From Flavipsychrobacter sp. (lineage in GTDB: Bacteria > Bacteroidota > Bacteroidia > Chitinophagales > Chitinophagaceae): 5,627 bases of DNA. The stretch covers positions 1-5,627 of the forward strand of contig JAJNBR010000206.1 in assembly GCA_021156265.1 (NCBI GenBank), written 5' to 3'. Shown piece after piece: positions 1 through 5,627 of this stretch. The position numbers and the translations under genes were made by a program. The notes under the pieces were generated by a model. It was not told the DNA's origin. It was given only the letters and a program-made list of their open reading frames with translations, and searched no databases. The stretch's first letter is position 1. Every line of letters begins with the position of its first letter.

Positions 1-276
1 GTTGGAAATGTGGACAGTGCTGTAGAACAGCTCAGCAATTTGGGACGATTGGCCGGAATTGAGAGAGCTATACAAGCCCGGCAACTTGCCGAAGCGGAAT
101 TTTCTATTAACTTATGCCTCGAAAGATATCTGCACAGTTTTATGCAGAAAAAAGCCGCAAACGGCAAGTTTATAGAGCTAACGCTATCGAATGTGGAATT
201 TACATATTCGTTATTGTTGTCATTAACACGCTATTTAAGAGTGAGTCTTGGTCAAAAAATGCATAAAAGATATTAA
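1..276 (+). CDS. C-terminal 91 residues of an unidentified protein (5' truncated by window edge)
   Basis: The frame is open from base 1 to the TAA at 274-276, so this is the tail of a longer gene. A GTG at base 10 could be read as a start, but nothing favours it over simple continuation from upstream. The visible 91 residues look largely helical. The first half is rich in Ala, Leu, Glu and Gln (around NLGRLAGIERAIQARQ), the middle is polar (around MQKKAANGKF), then comes a hydrophobic or amphipathic stretch (around EFTYSLLLSLTRYLRV) and a basic end (GQKMHKRY). I see no catalytic motif and do not recognise the family. Being 24 bases upstream of the amidotransferase on the same strand, it probably belongs to the same glycan operon. 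A glycosyltransferase tail is possible, since many end in a basic amphipathic helix, but that is a guess. Confidence 0.7.
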   Translation, partial: VGNVDSAVEQLSNLGRLAGIERAIQARQLAEAEFSINLCLERYLHSFMQKKAANGKFIELTLSNVEFTYSLLLSLTRYLRVSLGQKMHKRY

Positions 277-284
277 ATATCGGT

Positions 285-292
285 TAATTTTG
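285..292 (+). promoter_or_regulatory. Possible Bacteroidota -7 element (TAnnTTTG)
   Basis: The sequence TAATTTTG in the 24-base gap before the amidotransferase matches the TAnnTTTG -7 consensus described for the Bacteroidota primary sigma factor. No TTTG-type -33 box lies at the expected distance of about 20 bases upstream; the nearest TTG (248-250) is too far away. Transcription from this element would begin almost at the ATG at 301, giving a leaderless or near-leaderless message. The region is A/T-rich, so a chance match is quite possible, and the gene may simply be read through from upstream. Confidence 0.15.
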
Positions 293-300
293 AATTATTT

Positions 301-2121
301 ATGTGCGGAATAGCCAGCAGTTTAAACTATACGAACGGTGATTTTGAGGCGAGGGCCATCCGCTTACTTTATCATAGAGGACCGAATGATAACGGTACTT
401 TTTGTGGAGACGACATCTCACTGATCCAGACGCGACTTTCGATTCTTGAATTGACGACGGCCGGACATCAGCCCATGCATTCGTCCTGCGGGCGCTATGT
501 CATCGCGTTCAATGGTGAGATATATAATCATAGGGAACTAAGACAGCAATATTTGAGTTCGCATGCTTTTCGGGGAGATTCTGATACGGAAACATTGATC
601 GAACTTTTTCGCTTGCAAAAGGAGAAAATGCTCAACAGCCTGGTGGGTATGTGGGCAATGCTCATTTGGGATCAAACTGAAAAAACGCTTTTTGTCAGCA
701 GAGACAGGTATGGGCAAAAACCACTTTATTACCGCCTGGTAAAAGATCGTTTGCTTTTCTCTAGCGAAATCAAACCCTTGCTAGAGGACGGCCAGGAAAA
801 TAGTTGCGAACCGACGGCCGTCGTGGAATTTCTTGCGCTTAGTAATTACGGTCATTTGGGTGACCGTACCTTTTATAAAGACATTCAACAACTGGCACCC
901 GGTAGTTACGCATATGTAAAGCCCGGGGAAAAAGATATTGTAAGCAGCAAGTATTGGATATTGCCGCACGTGCAGGATAAAGACAAGCGACCTTTGGATG
1001 AACACGTCGCGAAAGAACTGCATGATGCTATGGTAGAAGCAGTTTTGTCGCAGACAATTTCGGATGTGCCCATCGGAATTACATTATCAGGTGGCATTGA
1101 CTCGTCGATAATTTCTGGTATCCTTGCCACTTATTATGACAAAGAGATCAACGCTTTTACGTCACAGTCTATAGGCACTCCATATGATGAAAGTAGGTAT
1201 GTAAACGCTGTGCTTAAGAAATTTCCGCGCATTAATCTTCATCGGTTCGACTCCCAGGAACTTTCGTTAAAAGATGAAGTGAGCAAATATGTTCACATCC
1301 AGGAGGAACCATTTGGCGATCCTTCGATAATAGCACATGGGCAATTGATGCGTGCAGCTAGTGAAAGTGGTATAAAGGTAATGCTGGGCGGTCAGGGAGC
1401 TGATGAATTGTTTTTCGGATACACCAATATGACCCAGGCAATCCTGCAAAAGCAACTGAAACAGCTGGATTTTGGATCTTTCTTAAAGAATGTACGCTAC
1501 TCCGATATTTCAAAAAGTTTCGTTGCCCGGTCAATATTTTTGACCGTCTTCCCCGGCCTTGAGAAAAAACTAAGAAATCAGTCGCGGATAAGAAGACGAA
1601 ATATTCTCGAGTATGCAGCAGGAAGTGTCAACGAGCGTCTATTTACGTTGCCTACATATGACAATTTTTACGGAGTGTGGTGCGAGTCGATCTATGGGAT
1701 TCACCTTCCACACCTGGTACACTATGATGACAGGAATGCAATGGCTACTAGTATAGAGGGAAGAATGCCCTTTTTAGATCATCGTATTTCGGAAGTAGTG
1801 GCAACCATACGCCCGGAGTACTTTTTGAAGGATGGGCTTAGGAAATACCCCGTAAGAATAGCATGTAAGCAGTATTTACCTGATGAGGTGATGAACAGGC
1901 GAGATAAAATCGGATTTCATACACCTCTTATAGACGCCATTTACAAAGATGCAGACTGGGTTTGCGATAATATGCAGGATTTTATTTGGATAAAAAACGG
2001 TCTTAGAGCAACTTTGCTTAATAAAGTAAGATCAAAAAGTATTGACCTGAACGAGGCAATGCTTATCGTGCGGGCTTTGATAACAAATTGCTGGATGCAG
2101 CAGTTTAATATAGTGGGTTAA
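301..2121 (+). CDS. asnB: Glutamine-dependent asparagine synthetase-type amidotransferase (AsnB family)
   Basis: Class-II glutamine amidotransferase fused to an ATP-dependent synthetase domain, 606 residues, within the usual range for bacterial AsnB proteins. The N-terminal Ntn-hydrolase domain (about 1-210) begins Met-Cys-Gly-Ile. Cys2, exposed after Met removal, is the nucleophile that frees ammonia from glutamine, which fixes the start at 301. Glutamine-pocket residues are in place: HRGP 25-28, R45, NGEIYN 71-76 and D95 in SDTE. RDRYGQKPLYY is at 134-144. The synthetase domain carries the ATP pyrophosphatase loop SGGIDSS 263-269, LGGQGADELFFGY 362-374, the SIEGRMPFLDH segment 484-494 and RRDKIGF 533-539 with a likely catalytic Lys536. 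Nothing essential looks lost. The family converts aspartate to asparagine through an acyl-adenylate. In glycan loci, relatives such as WbpS of Pseudomonas aeruginosa O6 are thought to amidate a sugar carboxylate, so a uronamide-forming role is plausible here. No Shine-Dalgarno is visible. The stop shares one base with the next start (TAATG). Family assignment is firm; substrate is inferred. Confidence 0.93.
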   Translation: MCGIASSLNYTNGDFEARAIRLLYHRGPNDNGTFCGDDISLIQTRLSILELTTAGHQPMHSSCGRYVIAFNGEIYNHRELRQQYLSSHAFRGDSDTETLIELFRLQKEKMLNSLVGMWAMLIWDQTEKTLFVSRDRYGQKPLYYRLVKDRLLFSSEIKPLLEDGQENSCEPTAVVEFLALSNYGHLGDRTFYKDIQQLAPGSYAYVKPGEKDIVSSKYWILPHVQDKDKRPLDEHVAKELHDAMVEAVLSQTISDVPIGITLSGGIDSSIISGILATYYDKEINAFTSQSIGTPYDESRYVNAVLKKFPRINLHRFDSQELSLKDEVSKYVHIQEEPFGDPSIIAHGQLMRAASESGIKVMLGGQGADELFFGYTNMTQAILQKQLKQLDFGSFLKNVRYSDISKSFVARSIFLTVFPGLEKKLRNQSRIRRRNILEYAAGSVNERLFTLPTYDNFYGVWCESIYGIHLPHLVHYDDRNAMATSIEGRMPFLDHRISEVVATIRPEYFLKDGLRKYPVRIACKQYLPDEVMNRRDKIGFHTPLIDAIYKDADWVCDNMQDFIWIKNGLRATLLNKVRSKSIDLNEAMLIVRALITNCWMQQFNIVG

Positions 2122-3443
2122 TGTTTTTACACTTTCTCTTTCTACTGATATTTTTTATTTTCAGCATATTTTCGTCTGAAACCGCGTTGAGCATCTTATT
2201 GAGTGTTCATGCTGCCGCAATGCTTTTTGAGAGACACATTGTCCGTCGCCTCAGGCTAGATCCATTGACGTGCTACGGCATATATTCCATACTGGTGGGG
2301 ATCGCAAATATTGTGCTGATGCGTGATCTGGCGACTGATAGCGTACCATATGGGTATAACTATGTTATACCTGCCCATATTCATGAAAGTATAGGTATTT
2401 TCTTTGCAGGCAACGCATTTCTGTTTATCGGTTACGAGCTGTTCTCTCAAAAATCGCTGCCAAGTATTGCGCTGGTAATGGAGTCTAGAAAAAACCATAA
2501 GATACTTTTTTATGCAATGCTCTTCCTGTCGTTTCAAACCATGTTCTTTCCAGAAGGGATTTTGGGATCGCTGACGACCATTCTGAGCGTATTTTCGTCT
2601 GTAGGTATCATTTTCTTCAGTCGTCTATGGGGTAAATTTGACGACAAGACCTATCGTAACTATGCAATTACCCTTTTTGCATTGCAAACGATATACGCTA
2701 TTCTTTATTCCTATCTGCGGATAGCAATGTTAGCTCCAACACTGTCGCTGGCTTTGGGATATTTTGTTGGTAGAGGGTCGTTGAGGATACTGTGGTCTTA
2801 CAGGCTCATTCCGTTGCTTTTAGCATTTTTTATCTTCAATCTTTGGTTTTCATTTTTGGGCGAAAACAGAACCGTATACGGTGAGGTTGACGGTTTCCGT
2901 CGACTCGATCAAATGATGACGCTCGCCAACGTCGATAAAGGTTACGAGGACAAGGATGGTAAGGAAAGTATTCTGTATCGATCTTCTGTATTGCCGCAAC
3001 TCACCAACGTTGTAGGACTTGTAAAAACGAAAGGTTTTTTTAACGGCGATGCGTCGGCGCCTTTGCTCATAGCACTGATCCCCCGGTTTCTTTGGCCGGA
3101 AAAGCCACTGATCGGACTTGGTGCGTGGTTTGCTACCGAGATCGGGATGGGACTGCAAACCGATAGCTGGTATACAAATTCGATTAACATGACCATCCAG
3201 GGGCACCTGTTCCTGGATTTTGGATACCTTGGAGTTATACTTGGATGTATTTTAATGGGAGGGTGCCTGGCGCTGCTGTGGAACAGCACGGATTTCTATA
3301 AATCTGCCTTCAATCTCACGGGGGTTACTCTTGGAGGTTACTTGCTCATGATGTCGTTGACCGGCATTGGTGCCGATCTGCAGATCCTTATCACACTTAT
3401 TTCCTATTATTTGATCTTTATTTTCCTGAAGAAAGTTTTATGA
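2121..3443 (+). CDS. Polytopic inner-membrane protein, probable Wzy-like repeat-unit polymerase
   Basis: A very hydrophobic protein of 440 residues, a typical length for Wzy polymerases. Membrane segments judged by eye lie near residues 3-18, 20-36, 51-68, 90-107, 127-143, 148-167, 180-198, 201-217, 228-246, 366-386, 400-416 and 419-436. Between the ninth and tenth lies a long hydrophilic loop (about 247-365), probably periplasmic. It has an Arg-rich start (ENR 248-250, FRR 259-261), an acidic Lys/Asp/Glu patch (272-282) and a conserved-looking block IPRFLWPEKP 320-329, then NMTIQGHLFLDFGYLG 356-371. A big periplasmic loop with arginines and a Pro/Trp motif followed by a G-x-x-x-x-D-F-G-Y-x-G helix is typical of O-antigen/exopolysaccharide polymerases, which join undecaprenyl-linked repeat units in the periplasm. 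Sequence conservation is poor in this group, so an O-antigen ligase or other glycan membrane protein cannot be excluded, although the neighbours favour a polymerase. The start overlaps the amidotransferase stop by one base and the stop overlaps the next start, suggesting translational coupling. Confidence 0.72.
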   Translation: MFLHFLFLLIFFIFSIFSSETALSILLSVHAAAMLFERHIVRRLRLDPLTCYGIYSILVGIANIVLMRDLATDSVPYGYNYVIPAHIHESIGIFFAGNAFLFIGYELFSQKSLPSIALVMESRKNHKILFYAMLFLSFQTMFFPEGILGSLTTILSVFSSVGIIFFSRLWGKFDDKTYRNYAITLFALQTIYAILYSYLRIAMLAPTLSLALGYFVGRGSLRILWSYRLIPLLLAFFIFNLWFSFLGENRTVYGEVDGFRRLDQMMTLANVDKGYEDKDGKESILYRSSVLPQLTNVVGLVKTKGFFNGDASAPLLIALIPRFLWPEKPLIGLGAWFATEIGMGLQTDSWYTNSINMTIQGHLFLDFGYLGVILGCILMGGCLALLWNSTDFYKSAFNLTGVTLGGYLLMMSLTGIGADLQILITLISYYLIFIFLKKVL

Positions 3444-4465
3444 GGATCCTTTGCGTTGGACCAATTTGGCGAGGGAGCAATGCCGGAGGACTGTTTAGAG
3501 CGCTAAGCAGAGAAGGATGTATCGTTGATGTCGTGGATGAATATTACTACATCAGTTTTCATGCTTCAAATACGCTGACGAAGGTTGTTCAAAGAGGTAT
3601 TCGTGATCTGCAGGTGGGTGAATTTAACCAGGCCATCAGGAATTCTGTAGATCTCTTCAAGCCCGATGTGATACTCGTGTATAAGGGGCGGTTTGTCCAG
3701 CCTCAAACACTGGAATACGGCAGATCACGGGGTATAAAGCTGGCATTATTCTATCCTGACGTAAGCATGAAAGCTCATGGCAAGTTCATACCCTTGAATA
3801 TGCCTTATTTCGATGTGGTCTTCACTACCAAGACCTTTGGAATTAAAGACCTTCGCGATCATTACCAGATAGAAAATGCGCACTTCATTCCACATGGATT
3901 TGATCCGGAGATACACAGGGCGCTAAAGATAGGAGACAGCGAAAAACAAAAGTTTGCCTGCGATGTGTCATTTATTGGTACATATTCTCTGAAAAAAGAG
4001 AGAATGCTTTCAGCCATAAAAAAGAAATTGCCGGGCATTCAGCTGAAAATCTGGGGATATCAATGGTATAAAGCAACTGATACCGCTTTGCAATCATCCA
4101 TACAACCAACAGCCGTATTAGGTGATATCTATTCAATCGCGATACAGTGCTCGAAGATAAACCTTGGTATTCTTAATGAACAAGTAGTTGGCGCTTCGTC
4201 AGGCGATCTTATTACTTCGCGTACTTTTCATATACCTGCCTGCTCTGGTTTTATGTTGCACGAAAGAAACCAGGAATCGTTGTTGTATTTTAATGATGCC
4301 GACGAGGCCGGTTTTTTTAACGACGAAACTGATATTGCCGAACAGGTGAATTACTACCTTTCGCATGATCAACTCCGCGAAAAGGTTCGCCTGGCGGGAT
4401 ATGAGAGAGCGCAAAAAGATCACTCACTGAACAATAGAGCAAGGGAACTGCTTAAACGTCTCTAA
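3440..4465 (+). CDS. CgeB-like glycosyltransferase (GT4/GT-B type)
   Basis: A soluble 341-residue protein with the two Rossmann-like halves of a GT-B fold and no membrane segment. The N-terminal half opens with strand MRILCVGP followed by a Gly-containing turn (RGSNAGG 11-17). It continues with KPDVILVYKGRFVQPQTL 74-91, FYPDVS 104-109, YFDVVFTTK 123-131 and FIPHGFDPEIHR 149-160, the hinge region typical of CgeB/spore-maturation-like transferases. The C-terminal half has CDVSFIGTY 174-182, IWGYQW 204-209, LITSRTFHIPACSGFMLHE 257-275 and a closing segment with R323, H328 and R333. It resembles the Glyco_trans_1_2 domain, in which the acidic residue after the PAC-GFML block (here Glu275) lies at the nucleotide-sugar site. 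The enzyme probably adds one sugar to the lipid-linked repeat unit in the cytoplasm; donor and acceptor are not predictable. The start at 3440 overlaps the polymerase stop (ATGA) and is preceded by a purine-rich GAAGAAAG, the nearest thing to a Shine-Dalgarno in the window. Confidence 0.85.
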   Translation: MRILCVGPIWRGSNAGGLFRALSREGCIVDVVDEYYYISFHASNTLTKVVQRGIRDLQVGEFNQAIRNSVDLFKPDVILVYKGRFVQPQTLEYGRSRGIKLALFYPDVSMKAHGKFIPLNMPYFDVVFTTKTFGIKDLRDHYQIENAHFIPHGFDPEIHRALKIGDSEKQKFACDVSFIGTYSLKKERMLSAIKKKLPGIQLKIWGYQWYKATDTALQSSIQPTAVLGDIYSIAIQCSKINLGILNEQVVGASSGDLITSRTFHIPACSGFMLHERNQESLLYFNDADEAGFFNDETDIAEQVNYYLSHDQLREKVRLAGYERAQKDHSLNNRARELLKRL

Positions 4466-4474
4466 TATTCATTC

Positions 4475-5200
4475 ATGAACAACTACAAGGAAGTTATTTA
4501 CGATAAGTATATTACCAACCATAACAGGAATCTTTATGGTGATACCAGCCTTGAGCAGATCAGCAAATTATTCCCGAGCTGGCGATATTTTTATGCACGC
4601 ATGCTGCCCGCTAATAAGCACGCACAGATATTGGATATAGGCTGTGGAGATGGCGGATTTGTTCATTGGCTGCATACGCAAGGATATGAAAATGCGTCAG
4701 GCATCGATATCTCGACGGAGCAGATAGACTCCGGCCGTGCGATGGGGATCGGGAATATTTTTTGCGAGGACCTTAAAACCTTTTTGGAGCGAAGCGAAAA
4801 TAAATATGAACTGATCATCGCGCGCGATGTACTGGAGCACTTTACCAAGGCAGAGATATTCGATATCCTTGCAATGGTGCGCAACGGCCTTGCGCCTGAC
4901 GGCAGATTTGTTATCCAGGTGCCGAACGGCCAGGGGTTTTTTTACGCCAACATTTTTCACAGCGATTTTACCCACGAAGTCGCATTTACAGCTAATTCTA
5001 TTCACCAGATCGCATTGAATGCTGGCTTTTCAAAGACAGCGTGCTACCCTGTAAATCCGGCGCCCTTAGGTGTTTTTTCGCGCGTCAGGTATGCTTTGTG
5101 GAAGTATAAAGAGCTGCAGCTGAAGTTCTGGAAAATGGTAGAAACTGGTAGCCCTAAAGGGATTTTTACTCAAAACTTGATTGCCGAACTGGTTAAATGA
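4475..5200 (+). CDS. Class I SAM-dependent methyltransferase
   Basis: A protein of 241 residues with a canonical Rossmann methyltransferase core (about 35-190). Motif I is ILDIGCGDG 52-60, which binds the methionine part of SAM. The acidic end of strand 2 is Asp78 in GIDIS 76-80, expected to hold the SAM ribose. Further along, IIARDVLEH 114-122 carries the D-V-L-E-H signature common in UbiG-like and Methyltransf_11/23 enzymes, and LAPDGRFVIQVPN 139-151 is the post-motif-III strand. HSDFTHEVAFT 162-172 fits the THE-x-x-FT block seen in methyltransferases from glycan clusters. The C-terminal 45 residues form a basic amphipathic extension (RVRYALWKYKELQLKFWK 203-220) ending IFTQNLIAELVK, which might touch the membrane or acceptor. 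It is likely to methylate a sugar hydroxyl or a substituent of the repeat unit, in the cytoplasm. It lies 9 bases after the glycosyltransferase, without a visible Shine-Dalgarno, and its TGA overlaps the next ATG. Confidence 0.88.
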   Translation: MNNYKEVIYDKYITNHNRNLYGDTSLEQISKLFPSWRYFYARMLPANKHAQILDIGCGDGGFVHWLHTQGYENASGIDISTEQIDSGRAMGIGNIFCEDLKTFLERSENKYELIIARDVLEHFTKAEIFDILAMVRNGLAPDGRFVIQVPNGQGFFYANIFHSDFTHEVAFTANSIHQIALNAGFSKTACYPVNPAPLGVFSRVRYALWKYKELQLKFWKMVETGSPKGIFTQNLIAELVK

Positions 5201-5627
5201 TAAAGGTTACTTACATCTACAGGGAATTCAGGCAAACAGGTTTTTCCATTGAGGGTATTTTTGATGCTGTGCGCTATTGCCTGAAGGGAAGGGTGGACGA
5301 TAGTGTATACCATTGCGATCCCGAAAAATCAAGACTGAGCAACATATTCGCTATAAGAAAATTACCCACGGGTATCAGCCACCTTACCGGGGATGTGCAC
5401 TTTCTTTTCATGGGCTTGCGGGGGAAAAAGAACATTCTGACCATTCACGATCTTGCACACTATGAGCATCTCAGGCGGTCGCCGCTGAAGTTTCTTGTAT
5501 ACCACTATTTCTGGTTTTACTTCCCTTTGAAGAAAGCGAATGTGATTACCGTCGTGTCTGAATCAACAAGGGAGCACTTGATCCGCACGTTCAAATTTGC
5601 AAAAGATAAGGTGCGGGTCGTGTATAA
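5197..5627 (+). CDS. N-terminal 143 residues of a GT4-family glycosyltransferase (3' truncated by window edge)
   Basis: The frame opens at the ATG overlapping the methyltransferase stop (ATGA, 5197-5200) and stays open to the last base, so only the start of the gene is present. The translation begins MIKVTYIYREFRQTGFSIEG, where an initial beta strand is followed by a donor-side loop. It contains HLTGDVHFLFMGL 62-74, KKNILTIHDLAHYE 77-90, and ANVITVVSESTREHLI 114-129, followed by DKVRVVY 137-143 at the edge. The strand ending in T-I-H-D-L and the later strand ending in V-V-S-E-S-T, followed by a helix and K-V-R-V-V-Y, are the usual landmarks of the acceptor domain of GT4 (Glycosyltransferase group 1) enzymes. 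The aromatic/basic stretch 97-113 (LKFLVYHYFWFYFPLKK) is the common membrane-associating helix of such proteins. The nucleotide-sugar domain with the E-x7-E motif should lie beyond the window. Sugar specificity is unknown. Confidence 0.82.
   Translation, partial: MIKVTYIYREFRQTGFSIEGIFDAVRYCLKGRVDDSVYHCDPEKSRLSNIFAIRKLPTGISHLTGDVHFLFMGLRGKKNILTIHDLAHYEHLRRSPLKFLVYHYFWFYFPLKKANVITVVSESTREHLIRTFKFAKDKVRVVY

Noticed and set aside
10..276. A stand-alone 88-residue gene starting at GTG 10
   Set aside because: The same frame is open to the first base of the window, so a continuing larger gene explains it better than a small gene with a GTG start at the edge.
812..823. 12-bp palindrome CGACGGCCGTCG
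   Set aside because: About one 12-bp palindrome is expected by chance in 5.6 kb, and this one is inside coding sequence.
847..868. Hairpin with 8-bp perfect stem (TACGGTCA/TGACCGTA, 6-base loop) followed by CCTTTT, resembling a terminator
   Set aside because: It lies deep inside the amidotransferase coding sequence, the stem is only half G/C, the T run is short, and one such hairpin is expected by chance in a sequence of this size.
1464..3224. A 13-base direct repeat CTGGATTTTGGAT in the amidotransferase and in the polymerase
   Set aside because: Both copies encode Leu-Asp-Phe-Gly in unrelated proteins, there is no flanking similarity, and the match is short enough to be coincidental.
2850..3289. 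Two antisense open frames of 115-118 residues opposite the polymerase gene
   Set aside because: They overlap each other in different frames, show no recognisable domain, and lie opposite a sense gene whose length, membrane pattern and overlaps are convincing; they are chance open frames.
4816..4829. 14-bp perfect palindrome CATCGCGCGCGATG
   Set aside because: It falls on codons for the IIARDV strand of the methyltransferase, where the protein sequence is constrained, and stands alone without a second copy or operator context.
5152..5167. CCCT-AA-AGGG followed by a short T run, as a possible terminator
   Set aside because: A 4-bp stem with a 2-base loop is not a stable hairpin, and it lies inside the methyltransferase gene just before an overlapping downstream gene.

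Overview
The window is a nearly gap-free, one-directional stretch of a cell-surface or extracellular polysaccharide biosynthesis cluster. All six reading frames that look like genes are on the + strand. The only non-coding bases between them are a 24-base gap (277-300) and a 9-base gap (4466-4474). The other three junctions are overlaps in which the stop codon of one gene is interwoven with the start codon of the next. This is the layout of a single co-transcribed, translationally coupled operon.

Layout: (1) the last 91 residues of an unidentified protein (1-276); (2) a complete class-II glutamine-dependent asparagine synthetase-type amidotransferase with both active sites intact (301-2121); (3) a polytopic membrane protein resembling Wzy-type repeat-unit polymerases (2121-3443); (4) a CgeB-like glycosyltransferase of the GT4/GT-B kind (3440-4465); (5) a class I SAM-dependent methyltransferase (4475-5200); (6) the first 143 residues of a GT4-type glycosyltransferase that runs off the window (5197-5627).

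Together these suggest assembly of a decorated repeat unit: glycosyltransferases build it on a lipid carrier at the inner face of the inner membrane, the amidotransferase and methyltransferase modify a sugar or substituent, and the membrane protein polymerises exported units. Sugar-nucleotide genes, the initiating transferase, the Wzx flippase and export genes are not in the window and would be expected next to it. The glycan structure cannot be deduced from this segment.

Organism: most consistent with Bacteroidota. Start codons mostly lack a recognisable Shine-Dalgarno sequence, the one leader region is very A/T-rich and holds a TAnnTTTG match (the Bacteroidota -7 consensus), base composition looks moderate (not counted), and the protein families are common in glycan loci of that phylum. 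This is an inference from style, not from a marker gene.

I found no RNA genes, mobile elements, CRISPR arrays, convincing terminators or large repeats. I do not see a clearly new system. The points most worth a second look are the amidotransferase coupled to a polymerase, and the T7 tracts placed so that gain of one T would terminate two of the proteins at once.
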